Below are positions 51,320 to 59,965 of a DNA stretch of 64,000 bases, piece after piece. Both the position numbers and the translations under genes were made by a program. The stretch lies in the NCBI GenBank assembly GCA_005503215.1, contig SCNS01000012.1, forward strand, positions 62,001 to 126,000. Reading direction: 5' to 3'. Positions within the stretch are counted from its first letter, which is position 1, and every line of letters begins with the position of its first letter. The stretch is from Sphingomonadaceae bacterium 3R27C6 (GTDB taxonomy: Bacteria > Pseudomonadota > Alphaproteobacteria > Sphingomonadales > Sphingomonadaceae). The notes beneath the pieces were generated by a model, which saw only the letters and a program-made list of their open reading frames with translations, did not search any database and was not told the origin of the DNA.

Positions 51320-51841
51320 TTACAGGCGGCCCACCGTACCCGAACCAGGAGCCGGTTCCGAAATGAACCCGATCTTCTGGAAGCCGGCATATTGCATCGT
51401 GTAGATCACGCCACCGATGCACTGGTACGGCGTGTTGACGTCGCCGCGGATGTGCACTTCGGGGAAGTTTTCCTCGGTGATATTCTGCGGACCGCCGATA
51501 TCCTCGAGCAGCTGCTCGAGCTTCTTTTGTCCACGTTCCAGCAACTGCTTGGAATCCACCGGGGTCTGGCCCCAATATACTTCACACGCCGTGCTCTCGG
51601 GGTTGGGCTCGCCATCGCCGTCGGTATCAGCCGAACGGATCGAAAGCAGCACATTCTCAGGCTTCGTCGTCGTCACCTCAAACGCCACGTCGGGCAGTTT
51701 CAGGTTCACCGTCTCCAACACCACGGGAACCGTGATGAGGAAGATGATGAGCAACACAAGCATGATGTCCACGAGCGGAGTCGTGTTGATTTCGGACATC
51801 GGGGCGTCTTCGCCACCCTTGTCGCCTACACTCATCGCCAT
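51320..51841 (-). CDS. exbD: ExbD/TolR-family proton-channel protein (first copy)
   Basis: A 173-residue protein with the single helix INTTPLVDIMLVLLIIFLIT (Asp in LVDIML) near residue 25. Its periplasmic part is larger than in the second copy, with an insert of about 35 residues around SADTDGDGEPNPESTACEVYWGQ. Two ExbD types behind one ExbB are known in Xanthomonas and Caulobacter relatives. A hairpin in the 142-base gap separates it from exbB. Confidence 0.92.
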   Translation of the reverse strand: MAMSVGDKGGEDAPMSEINTTPLVDIMLVLLIIFLITVPVVLETVNLKLPDVAFEVTTTKPENVLLSIRSADTDGDGEPNPESTACEVYWGQTPVDSKQLLERGQKKLEQLLEDIGGPQNITEENFPEVHIRGDVNTPYQCIGGVIYTMQYAGFQKIGFISEPAPGSGTVGRL

Positions 51842-51918
51842 AGGATTAGCATCCTGTCACAAAATTTCTGTCACGGACATCGGGACGGCGTGCCTTGAGC
51901 CCGCCTTCCCTGTCCAGC

Positions 51919-51973
51919 GGACCCCGCCTTTCGCCACGCGGCGACTCGCCACGCAACGACAAGGCGGGGGTCC
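51919..51973. repeat. Intercistronic hairpin/REP-like element between exbB and exbD
   Basis: GGACCCCGCCTT (51919-51930) and AAGGCGGGGGTCC (51961-51973) pair with a one-base bulge. The loop holds a direct repeat TCGCCACGC (51931-51939, 51945-51953). It lies between the exbB stop and the first exbD start. It may stabilise the exbB-tonB part of the mRNA and lower exbD output. Confidence 0.6.
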
Positions 51974-51983
51974 AGGAGACCAA

Positions 51984-52796
51984 TCAGGCCTTCTTCGGTG
52001 CCGCGGCCGGAGCAGCAGCCTTCGCCGGGGTCAGCGACGCCGGCTTCACCTGGCCGTTCGACATGATCGAGCCGAGCACGTCGTTCGAGAAGGTCGACAG
52101 ACGGCGGGCGATCGCCTTGTTGCGGCTCTGGAGCCAGTTGAACGCGAGCACCGCGGGAACCGCCACGATCAGACCGATGGCGGTCATGATCAGAGCTTCA
52201 CCGACCGGACCGGCGACGGTGTCGATCGAAGCCTGGCCCGACGCACCGATCTTCACGAGCGCGCGAAGAATACCGATAACCGTACCGAACAGACCGACGA
52301 ACGGTGCGGTCGAACCCACGGTCGCGAGGAAGGCGAGGCCCGAGTTCAGCTTCGAGTTGATGTGGTTCTGCGAACGCTCGAGCGTGCCGTGCATCCAGTC
52401 GTGGGCTTCGACGGGGTTGGCGAGCTTGTTATGCTCTTCGTTGGCGCGCAGGCCGTCTTCGACGACCTGGCGGTACGCGCTGTTCTTTTCGAGCTTCGAA
52501 GCGCCGTCGGCGAGCGTCGGGGCGCGCCAGAAGTTGGCGTCGACGGCCTTGCCCTGGTTCATCACCTTGTTCTGTTCGAACAGCTTGGTGAACAGGATGT
52601 AGAGCGTGCCGACGAACATGATCAGCAGGACGAGGAAGGTGACCTGCGAGACGATGCCGCCTTCGCACAATGCGGGGACGAGACCATAGGGGCTCGCGCC
52701 TTCTTCCTTCACGCACATCGCGGCGGGCATCAGGCTGAGCCCCGCGTCGTGGGCCGGTGCTGCCGCAGCGGCGGCATTTGCGATCAGATTAAACAT
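51984..52796 (-). CDS. exbB: ExbB/TolQ/MotA-family proton-channel protein
   Basis: A 270-residue inner-membrane protein with three helices, the first after a secreted N-terminus (VSQVTFLVLLIMFVGTLYILF at about residues 50-70). The ExbB core has LAFLATVGSTAPFVGLFGTVIGILRAL and AGPVGEALIMTAIGLIVAVPAVLAFNWL, with the conserved Thr and channel Glu region. The Ala/Pro/Lys tail is of low complexity. It powers TonB-dependent uptake together with ExbD and TonB. Confidence 0.94.
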   Translation of the reverse strand: MFNLIANAAAAAAPAHDAGLSLMPAAMCVKEEGASPYGLVPALCEGGIVSQVTFLVLLIMFVGTLYILFTKLFEQNKVMNQGKAVDANFWRAPTLADGASKLEKNSAYRQVVEDGLRANEEHNKLANPVEAHDWMHGTLERSQNHINSKLNSGLAFLATVGSTAPFVGLFGTVIGILRALVKIGASGQASIDTVAGPVGEALIMTAIGLIVAVPAVLAFNWLQSRNKAIARRLSTFSNDVLGSIMSNGQVKPASLTPAKAAAPAAAPKKA

Positions 52797-52854
52797 ACTG
52801 GAAAATCCCTCTCAAAATATTCGATAAGTTCGAAACACAGATCCGGTCGCGCGA

Positions 52855-53511
52855 TCAGCGCGGAATCTGCCAACGGATACGATTGCTGTAGCTGCCGCCC
52901 ACGGGGTTACCCGCGCGATCCTTGCCCGGATTGAACCGGCCACGGCGCTGGATAAGTTTGCAGGTTTCGGCATCGAGATCGGCATGGCCGCTCGACGAGG
53001 TCACATCACATGACGTGATGCGGCCATCGACACCATAGGTGACGCGGAACCCGGTCGTACCTTCGCGCTCTTCGCGCATCGCACGAGCCGGATAGTCGTC
53101 GTTCGTCGCCCAGCGGCCCGGGTTGCCCTTTGGCGTACCGGCGGCGCTGAGATCAGGCGTCGGCGGCGGCGCCGGCGGTGCCGGCGGCGTATAGACGGGC
53201 GGGGGCGGCGTCGGCGGCGCCTTCGGCACCGACTGGACCGTGTTGGTCGTCACCGGCGGCGGAATGGGCGACGGCGGCGTCACAACCGGCGGCGGCGGCG
53301 GCAATTTATTGTCCGGCGGCGGCGGCGGCGGGGGTTCCTCCGGCGGCGGCGGCTCTTCCACGTCCACCACATCCAATTTTTCGGCGAGTTTCTTGACGAT
53401 ACTGATATTCAAGCCGTTGACCAGGCCGTAGCCCAGAACCGCTGTAAGCAGACCAACCAAGACAATCGCCACTACCCTGTTTTTAGGGTCGACATTATCA
53501 CCATAAGCCAT
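52855..53511 (-). CDS. tonB: TonB energy transducer
   Basis: A 218-residue protein with one helix near the N-terminus (VVAIVLVGLLTAVLGYGLVNGL), a long Pro-rich periplasmic span from about 45 to 125 (EEPPPPEEPPPPPPPDN and further), and a TonB C-terminal domain (about 135-218) ending NRIRWQIPR. It transmits proton-motive force to outer-membrane receptors. It is the first gene of tonB-exbB-exbD-exbD. Confidence 0.94.
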   Translation of the reverse strand: MAYGDNVDPKNRVVAIVLVGLLTAVLGYGLVNGLNISIVKKLAEKLDVVDVEEPPPPEEPPPPPPPDNKLPPPPPVVTPPSPIPPPVTTNTVQSVPKAPPTPPPPVYTPPAPPAPPPTPDLSAAGTPKGNPGRWATNDDYPARAMREEREGTTGFRVTYGVDGRITSCDVTSSSGHADLDAETCKLIQRRGRFNPGKDRAGNPVGGSYSNRIRWQIPR

Positions 53512-53781
53512 TCAGGGACGACGCTCCTTGCTAGATCATCCTGACACCAATTCCCTGCCGACGGGTTCGGTTGCCAAATGCCCGGATGATTTCCGATGCG
53601 TTGTGCGAGACCCGGCGGCGCTACGTTCGGCTTATTATGTTTTTGCCGGACGCTTCGCGGCCCGTCCTATCGCGGTGGCGGCACATTCGCAAACCCTTTA
53701 TCAGCGGTTAATGTGCCTTGTCCCATGATGGGGATTTCAACGCCGATACCGGTGTCATAAACGACGGAAAGTGGAACGATC

Positions 53782-54660
53782 ATGCGCCTCCCCCACCCGG
53801 CCGCTATCGCCGGCATTCTCGCCTTAACTCTTGGAATCCCCAGCGTTTCCGCGATGCAGGCGCCCCCGGCCGCCACGGCGGCCAGCCCGTACAGCTACGC
53901 CGACATCGCCGATCTGGCGACCGCGGCGCCGACCGTGCTGCACGCGCGTATATATAAGGCCACGGCGCTCAAACCCGAGCGAGCGCCCGGAGTCGCGGCG
54001 GGCCACACGCGATTCTATGTCGAGTCCGACGTTGTCAGCCTGATTCGCGGCGCGGGCCCGCTCGCGGCGCGAATCTCCTACCTCGTCGACCTGCCGCAGG
54101 ACGCGAAGGGAAAGCCGGCAAAGCTGAAGAAGAAGCAGCCCGTCCTGCTCTTTGCCCGGCCCGTCGCCGGGGCGACGGCGGGAAGCAGCAACACCGGCAG
54201 CGTCCAGCTGATCGCACCCGATGCGCAGCTGCCGTGGGATCCTGCGACCGAGGCGCAATTGCGCGCCGTGCTGACCGAACTGGTCAAGCCCGGCGCACCG
54301 CCGGCGATCACCGGCATCGCGAACGGGTTCCACGTTCCGGGCACCTTGCCCGGCGAAGGCGAGACGCAGCTGTTCCTCAACACCAGGACCGGAGAGCCCG
54401 TGTCGCTGACCATCCTGACCGCTGCCGACGGTTCGCGGCGCTGGGCGGCGGCGTTCGGCGAGATCGTCGACGGGTCGGCGGCGGTGCCGCAGCGGGGTAC
54501 GCTCGCCTGGTATCGGCTCGCTTGCGGATTGCCGCGCCAGCTGCCGCTGAGCAAGCTGGCGGGAACCGCCCCCGAGGATCGGCGCAAGGCGGCGTCGGAC
54601 TATGGTGTCGTCCTCGGCGCGCTCGGCGAATGCACGCGCACGCGCAAGCCGGTGGGTTGA
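53782..54660 (+). CDS. Secreted protein of unknown function
   Basis: A 292-residue protein with a signal peptide ending near GIPSVSAMQA. The mature part begins YSYADIADLATAAPTVLHARIYKATAL and has predicted beta strands (RFYVESDVVSLIRG, ISYLVDLP, QPVLLFARPV). I do not recognise the family. It contains two Cys (ACGLP, GECT) that could pair. It stands alone between the divergent tonB operon and the hom gene. Confidence 0.65.
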   Translation: MRLPHPAAIAGILALTLGIPSVSAMQAPPAATAASPYSYADIADLATAAPTVLHARIYKATALKPERAPGVAAGHTRFYVESDVVSLIRGAGPLAARISYLVDLPQDAKGKPAKLKKKQPVLLFARPVAGATAGSSNTGSVQLIAPDAQLPWDPATEAQLRAVLTELVKPGAPPAITGIANGFHVPGTLPGEGETQLFLNTRTGEPVSLTILTAADGSRRWAAAFGEIVDGSAAVPQRGTLAWYRLACGLPRQLPLSKLAGTAPEDRRKAASDYGVVLGALGECTRTRKPVG

Positions 54661-54724
54661 TTTTCTTCGTTTGACGGCGAGGGCGGCACCGGCCCGCTCC
54701 CCATAACCGGATAAAGCTCAGCTT

Positions 54725-54745
54725 CGGCGCGCCCTAGGCGCGCCG
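54725..54745 (+). terminator. GC-rich hairpin upstream of hom
   Basis: CGGCGCGCC (54725-54733), three-base loop, GGCGCGCCG (54737-54745), then GGCTTGTTT. It lies 64 bases after the secreted-protein stop and probably ends that transcript. Confidence 0.55.
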
Positions 54746-54823
54746 GGCTTGTTTCCATGGCAAAAGCCGATAGGGCGCTCGCAACGGCGGGGCGCGGCTC
54801 CGCGCCTTATACGGAGTCCTTCG

Positions 54824-56155
54824 ATGTCGCCTTATCCCGCCCCGACCGTCCCCCGCCCGCCGCTGCGTGTCGCGCTCGCGGGGATTGGCGTCGTCGGCGG
54901 CGGGGTCGTCCGGCTGCTCGAGGCGAACCGCGACCTGATCGCGCGCCGCGCCGGGCGCGCGATCGAGATCGTCGCGCTGTCGGCGCGCGACCGGCACAAG
55001 GATCGCGGCGTCGACCTCACGCCCTACCGCTGGGAAGACGATATGGACGCGCTCGTCGCGGCCGATGACGTCGATGTGATCGTCGAGATGATCGGCGGTG
55101 CCGACGGCCCGGCGCTGACGCTGGCGCGCCATGCACTCGGCGCGGGCAAGGCGCTGGTCACCGCGAACAAGGCGATGATCGCGCATCACGGGCTCGACCT
55201 CGCACGGCTCGCCGAGGAAAAGGACACGCCGCTGAAATATGAAGCCGCGGTCGCGGGGGGCATTCCGGTGATCAAGGCGATTCGCGAGGGCGCATCGGCG
55301 AACGAGATCGCGCGCGTCTATGGCATCCTCAACGGCACCTGCAATTATATCCTGACGCAGATGGAGCGGAACGGCGCGAGCTTCGCCGACGCGCTCGCCG
55401 CGGCGCAGGCCGAGGGTTATGCCGAGGCCGACCCGACCTTCGACGTCGACGGGATCGACGCCGCGCATAAATTGTCGATCCTCGCCGCGCTGTGCTTCGG
55501 GACGCGGCTCGATATCGGCGCGGTGACCGCCGACGGGATTCGCGGGCTGATCGCCGCCGACATTCGCGAGGCCGAGGCACTCGGCCACCGCGTGCGCCTG
55601 ATCGGCATGGCCGAGCGCGATGCCGCCAAGAACGGGGGCGCCCTCTACCAGCATGTCCAGCCGTGCCTCGTCCCCGCCGATCATCCGCTCGCTTATGTCC
55701 CCGGCGCATTGAACGCCGTCGTCGCCGAGGGCAATTTCGTCGGCCGCCTGTTCTTCGAGGGCGCGGGCGCGGGCGCGGGCCCGACGGCGTCGGCGATCGT
55801 CGCCGACATCATCGACATCGCGCGCGACGAATATGGCCCCGCCTTTGCGATGCCGGTCGATTCGCTCGACGAGGCCCCCGTCGCCGACGCCGGCGCGCGG
55901 ATCGGCAAACATTATGTCCGCCTGATCGTCGAGGACCGCATCGGCGTGCTCGCCGAGATCGCGACGGCGATGCGCGATGCCGGCGTCTCGATCGAAAGCC
56001 TGATCCAGCGCGGCAGCGAAGACGAAAGCGGCGTCGTGATCGTGCTCGTCACCCACGAAGGCCCGGCCAGCGCGATCCACGCGGCGCTCGATATCCTCGC
56101 CGCATCGGACCATGTCGTCGGCGCGCCGATGCATATGCCGATCCTCGCACTTTAA
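54824..56155 (+). CDS. hom: Homoserine dehydrogenase
   Basis: A 443-residue NAD(P)-dependent enzyme reducing aspartate semialdehyde to homoserine, for Thr and Met. It has the N-terminal nucleotide fold VALAGIGVVGGGVVRLLE, the TANKAMIAHHG and KYEAAVAGGIPVIKAIREG segments, GILNGTCNYILTQME, and the catalytic Lys region DVDGIDAAHKLSILAAL. A C-terminal ACT domain (from about 370) likely mediates feedback by threonine. ATG 54824 has GGAG upstream. Confidence 0.95.
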   Translation: MSPYPAPTVPRPPLRVALAGIGVVGGGVVRLLEANRDLIARRAGRAIEIVALSARDRHKDRGVDLTPYRWEDDMDALVAADDVDVIVEMIGGADGPALTLARHALGAGKALVTANKAMIAHHGLDLARLAEEKDTPLKYEAAVAGGIPVIKAIREGASANEIARVYGILNGTCNYILTQMERNGASFADALAAAQAEGYAEADPTFDVDGIDAAHKLSILAALCFGTRLDIGAVTADGIRGLIAADIREAEALGHRVRLIGMAERDAAKNGGALYQHVQPCLVPADHPLAYVPGALNAVVAEGNFVGRLFFEGAGAGAGPTASAIVADIIDIARDEYGPAFAMPVDSLDEAPVADAGARIGKHYVRLIVEDRIGVLAEIATAMRDAGVSIESLIQRGSEDESGVVIVLVTHEGPASAIHAALDILAASDHVVGAPMHMPILAL

Positions 56156-56215
56156 CCTCCGCTTGAAATCCCACGCGCCTTTGTTACCCCGATAAACGGG
56201 GAACGGGGGGCAGAC

Positions 56216-57040
56216 ATGGACATCGAAATCAGGCGCGGGCTAACCGAAGCGCGGATGCTGGCGGGCGAACATTGGCGGGCGCTGCTCGCCTATATGCTTC
56301 TCGGCGTCGTGCTCCCCTACCTGTTGCTGGCGAGCGAGCCGGTGCTGAGCATCGAGGTGCTCGTCGCGCTGGCCCTCGTGCCCGAAGATTTCCGGTTCAC
56401 GGGGTCGATCGTGGGTCCGCTGTATCTGCTCGGCATCTGCGCGGCGCTGCTGTGCGGAGGGATGCTCGCACTGTGGAGGGCGCTGCTTGCCGAAATCCGC
56501 GAGGGGTATGTCGCCGAAATCATGTACGGCATGGTCGCCGGCGCCGCCTATCTGATCGCCGGGCTCCTCTTCTATTATCTCATCGGCTTCCTGCTCGCCC
56601 TGCCCTTCCGATTGACCATCGGGATGGAGGTCGCGCGCGCCGAGGGCACGCCGATCGCGATCGCGCGCCAGATCCTGCTGGTCCTGCTCAGCGCGTGGTT
56701 CAACGCGCGCCTCTGTCTGATCGGGCCGATCATGGCCGAAGCCGGCAAGCTGGAACCCGTGACGGCTTTTGCCGAATCGTGGCGCCGGACCGCGTCGCGC
56801 CAATGGCCGCTGGCCGCACTCTATCTGGCATTCAATATCGTCGCGGCGCTGCTGATCGGGTTGCTTTTCGTGTCGCATAGCTATCTGATTGTGGGCGGTG
56901 AAACGATGCGGATCGCCGCCATGGCGATGAGCAGCGTCTGGCTGATCTTCTGGTGCGGTTATTTCGCCGCCGCCACGCTGGTTCCCGCCGGCTTCTACCG
57001 CGCATCGAAGGCCGGAGCCCCTGCCGCGACCTTCGCCTAA
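56216..57040 (+). CDS. Polytopic membrane protein of unknown function
   Basis: A 274-residue protein with about six membrane helices: ALLAYMLLGVVLPYLLLA, GPLYLLGICAALLCGGMLA, GAAYLIAGLLFYYLIGFLL, ARQILLVLLSAWFNARLCLIGP, LYLAFNIVAALLIGLLFV and SSVWLIFWCGYFAAATLV. The pattern RLCLIGPIMAEAGKLEPVTAFAESW resembles glycerophosphoryl-diester-type or DUF975-like membrane proteins, but I cannot assign a family. It meets the following minus-strand gene tail to tail. Confidence 0.65.
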   Translation: MDIEIRRGLTEARMLAGEHWRALLAYMLLGVVLPYLLLASEPVLSIEVLVALALVPEDFRFTGSIVGPLYLLGICAALLCGGMLALWRALLAEIREGYVAEIMYGMVAGAAYLIAGLLFYYLIGFLLALPFRLTIGMEVARAEGTPIAIARQILLVLLSAWFNARLCLIGPIMAEAGKLEPVTAFAESWRRTASRQWPLAALYLAFNIVAALLIGLLFVSHSYLIVGGETMRIAAMAMSSVWLIFWCGYFAAATLVPAGFYRASKAGAPAATFA

Positions 57041-57525
57041 GGCTCCTCTTCGGGCGTCGGCGGGGTGCCCGTTTCGGGATCGGTCGCGCGCTTCACCGCT
57101 TCGTAGAGCGCATTATATTCGGGGCCGGGTTTCATCCGGCCGCCGAGCGACATCCAATTGTGCGGCAGCTTGTCCATCGTCATCATCGTCGCCTCCGCGC
57201 GCGGCAGCTTCGGCGGCGCCTCGCGGCCTTCCTTCGCGATCGCGCGCAGTTCGGGCGACAGGCGGTGCAGATCGGTGTCGGAACCGCACACCGTGATCGA
57301 ACCGTCCTCGGCGGGTTTGCAGCGCTTGATCGGGTCGACCATTTCCTTTGCCTTCGCGGCGGCGCTTTCGGCATCGCGCGGCGGCGGCGGTGCGGGTGGT
57401 CCCTGCATCTGCGCGGCGGCGGGTCCCGCCGCCGTCATCGCCCCGGTCATCACGACGACACAGCTCATGGCGAAAGCGGCACCGAATCGGGCGAAGCGTT
57501 CTCGACAAGTGGCGCGGGCGACCAT
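57037..57525 (-). CDS. Small secreted Pro-rich protein of unknown function
   Basis: A 162-residue protein with an N-terminal export signal (FAMSCVVVMTGAMTAAGPAAAQM), a Pro-rich start of the mature part (GPPAPPPPRDAE), two Cys (KRCKPAEDGSITVC) and no known domain. The open frame continues upstream to 58545 through glpX antisense; ATG 57525 is the start giving a signal peptide. Relatives occur in sphingomonads near hom/glpX from memory only. Confidence 0.6.
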   Translation of the reverse strand: MVARATCRERFARFGAAFAMSCVVVMTGAMTAAGPAAAQMQGPPAPPPPRDAESAAAKAKEMVDPIKRCKPAEDGSITVCGSDTDLHRLSPELRAIAKEGREAPPKLPRAEATMMTMDKLPHNWMSLGGRMKPGPEYNALYEAVKRATDPETGTPPTPEEEP

Positions 57526-57579
57526 ATGGCGCCCACCATGCCGACCAGGCGGAACAAGTAAAGACGGAGAGTGGCGAAC

Positions 57580-58548
57580 ATGACGAATAGCAGCAACCTC
57601 GACCGGGTGCTCGTGCTCGAAATGGTGCGCGTCACCGAAGCCGCGGCGATCGCCGCCGCGAAGCTGATCGGCCGCGGCGACGAGAAAGCCGCCGACGCCG
57701 CCGCGGTCGAAGCGATGCGTACCGCGTTCAACACGCTCTATATGGACGGCACGATCGTCATCGGCGAAGGCGAACGCGACGAGGCGCCGATGCTCTATAT
57801 CGGCGAAAAGGTCGGCAACGCGCCCGGCAAGGGTCCGAAGATCGACATCGCGGTCGACCCGCTCGAAGGCACGACGATCACCGCCAAGGCCGGCCCGAAC
57901 GCGCTCGCGGTGCTCGCGATCGCCGAGGAAGGCTGCCTGCTCAACGCCCCCGACGTCTATATGGACAAGCTCGCGGTCGGCGCCGGCTATTCGCCGAACA
58001 TCGTCAATTTCGACAATAGCGTGCGCGAGAATGTCGAAGCCGTCGCGCGCGAAAAGGGCTGCAAGCCCGAACAGATCATCGTCTGCGTGCTCGACCGCCC
58101 GCGCCACGAAGCGATCATCGCCGAACTGCGCGCGATCGGCTGCGGCGTTGCGCTGATCCCCGACGGCGACGTCGCCGGCGTGATCGCGACGACGAACCCC
58201 GACACCAATATCGACATCTATATGGGATCGGGCGGCGCGCCCGAGGGCGTGCTCGCCGCGGCCGCGCTGCGCTGCGTCGGCGGCCAGTTCAAGGGCCGCC
58301 TGTTGTTCCGCAACGACGACGAGCGGCTTCGCGCGAAGAAATGGGGCATCGAGGATCTCGACCGCGTTTACGACCTCGAGGACCTTGCCAAGGGCGACGT
58401 GATCTTCGCCGCGACGGGCGTCACCGACGGATCGCTGCTGCGCGGCGTCAAGCGCCGCCGCGACGGGGTGATGACCACCGAGACGGTGGTGATGCGCGCG
58501 TCGTCGGGCACGGTGCGCTGGGTGAAGGGCGAGCATCGCGCGCACTGA
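57580..58548 (+). CDS. glpX: Class II fructose-1,6-bisphosphatase
   Basis: A 322-residue gluconeogenic enzyme of the GlpX type: IGEGERDEAPMLYIGEKVG, DIAVDPLEGTTITAKAGPNALAVLAIAEEG (metal-binding Asp/Glu), GSGGAPEGVLAAAALRCVGGQFKGRL. ATG 57580 is chosen because GGAG at about 57567 is well placed for it and too close to GTG 57571. Location after hom, separated by two unknown genes, is a known order in sphingomonads. Confidence 0.94.
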   Translation: MTNSSNLDRVLVLEMVRVTEAAAIAAAKLIGRGDEKAADAAAVEAMRTAFNTLYMDGTIVIGEGERDEAPMLYIGEKVGNAPGKGPKIDIAVDPLEGTTITAKAGPNALAVLAIAEEGCLLNAPDVYMDKLAVGAGYSPNIVNFDNSVRENVEAVAREKGCKPEQIIVCVLDRPRHEAIIAELRAIGCGVALIPDGDVAGVIATTNPDTNIDIYMGSGGAPEGVLAAAALRCVGGQFKGRLLFRNDDERLRAKKWGIEDLDRVYDLEDLAKGDVIFAATGVTDGSLLRGVKRRRDGVMTTETVVMRASSGTVRWVKGEHRAH

Positions 58549-58596
58549 TCGTTTTCGACCCAGAGCGAGCCATCCGGGCCGGGCGTGAAATTCCCG

Positions 58597-59781
58597 TCAA
58601 CAGTTCGCGGCGGCCAGCGGCATCCGAAAAGTGAAACATGTTTGCGCTGGCGATGATTGCACCTCGAGCGTGCCGCCATGCGCCCTGGCGATCGTGGATG
58701 CGATGTAGAGACCGAGACCCAAGCTGCCGTTCGCATGCGAACTCGCGCCCTGTTCAAAGGGTTGGAACAGCTTGTGACGCACCTCGACCGGAATTTCGGG
58801 GCCGCTATTGGCAACGGATAGAAGGAACTCGCCGTCGCTTTCATGGCAATGGATCATAACGGGCTCGTCGCGCGCGCCATGCGTCAGCGCGTTCCCAACC
58901 AGATTGGAGACAAGCTGCCCGATTCGCTGCGGATCGCACATGAGAGGCGACATCGTATCGCATCGCAACGCGATCTGACGCTCGGGATAGGCAATCTCGA
59001 GCTCGCTTGTCACCTGCGCCACGATTTTGTCAGGCATGACGCGTTCGAAACGCAGCGCGAAGTCCCCGACCAACCGGCCGCGCGCGAAATCGAGGATGTT
59101 GCCGACCATGACGTTCATGCGGTCGATGGTCGCCTGCATCGCGGCCATGATGAAATCGGCCCGCTCCGGGACTGGCGATCTTTTCAGCAGGGAAAGACCG
59201 GCGTCGAGCGCCGCTAATGGATTGCGAAGGTCATGCCCAAGGACCGCAATGAATTGTTCACGCTGGATGCCTGTGGCGCGTTCGCGCCCAAGATCTTCCT
59301 GCGTTTCCGAGAGTTTCTGGCCCAAATTCAGATGGAAGCCGATCAGGTCCGCAAACATCCGGAAGACGTTGTGGATTTCGGAACGGTCCAGATTTCTCGG
59401 CTCGGGATCGATCGCGCACAGGGTACCGAAAAACTGTCCGCCCGGAAGCAGGATCGGGAACGAGATATAGCTGCGGAAACCGTAAAGTGCGGGCGTGTGA
59501 TGGTTGCAGTATATTTTGTCGGCCACGACATCCGAGATCACGACAGCCTGCTGACTTTGCCGGATCTCATGGCAAATGGTCGATTCAAGCTTCAGCTCTC
59601 CGCCCGGTTTCAGGCCAAAGGCGATTTCGTCGAGCACGCTGCATGCGATCCAGCGTTCGTCGGTGACGCACGCGACAGCGGCAAAGCCCATACCGGTAAT
59701 ACGGCACACGGTGTCCAGCATGGCAGGGACCAGCTCGATCGCGCCGACCGCGTCGACGCTGCTGGTTGGATCGATGTTCAC
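58597..59781 (-). CDS. GAF-domain sensor histidine kinase
   Basis: A 394-residue soluble kinase. A GAF domain (about residues 20-155) includes GMGFAAVACVTDERWIACSVLD, ESTICHEIRQS and PGGQFFGTLCAIDP. The kinase core has H-box FIAVLGHDLRNPLAALDAGL, N-box QLVSNLVGNALTHGA and G-box GSLGLGLYIASTIARAHGG. It lacks membrane helices. The start is GTG 59781 with GGGAGGG upstream; no response regulator is adjacent, so its partner is unknown. Confidence 0.88.
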   Translation of the reverse strand: MNIDPTSSVDAVGAIELVPAMLDTVCRITGMGFAAVACVTDERWIACSVLDEIAFGLKPGGELKLESTICHEIRQSQQAVVISDVVADKIYCNHHTPALYGFRSYISFPILLPGGQFFGTLCAIDPEPRNLDRSEIHNVFRMFADLIGFHLNLGQKLSETQEDLGRERATGIQREQFIAVLGHDLRNPLAALDAGLSLLKRSPVPERADFIMAAMQATIDRMNVMVGNILDFARGRLVGDFALRFERVMPDKIVAQVTSELEIAYPERQIALRCDTMSPLMCDPQRIGQLVSNLVGNALTHGARDEPVMIHCHESDGEFLLSVANSGPEIPVEVRHKLFQPFEQGASSHANGSLGLGLYIASTIARAHGGTLEVQSSPAQTCFTFRMPLAAANC

Positions 59782-59903
59782 CCGGCCCTCCCTTAGCTCC
59801 GCGCGAATGGACGCGGCGGCAAAATAACATAGACTCGAGCGACGGCGGAGCGTCAATCCCGGGCACGGGTCGTTAGGCCGTATCGCTGCTCGACCAGCTT
59901 GAC

Positions 59904-59957
59904 CCATCCACAATCCTTGCTGTATTAATACAACAATACAGTAAGGATTGTGGATGG
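59904..59957. repeat. Large AT-rich palindrome between flavodoxin-like and kinase genes
   Basis: Two 23-base arms (59904-59926 and 59935-59957) are complementary apart from one G-T pair, separated by eight bases. The left arm begins CCATCCACAATCCTTG and the right ends AAGGATTGTGGATGG. A second, perfect dyad TGTATTAATACA lies inside (59921-59932). There is no T tract, so a simple terminator is unlikely. It is much less GC-rich than its surroundings. Confidence 0.8.
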
Positions 59958-59965
59958 CGCGCTCG

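Noticed and set aside
57526..58545. Extension of the small secreted-protein frame through the antisense of glpX
   Set aside because: The upstream part lacks a signal peptide and is the reverse of glpX; ATG 57525 gives a proper export signal.
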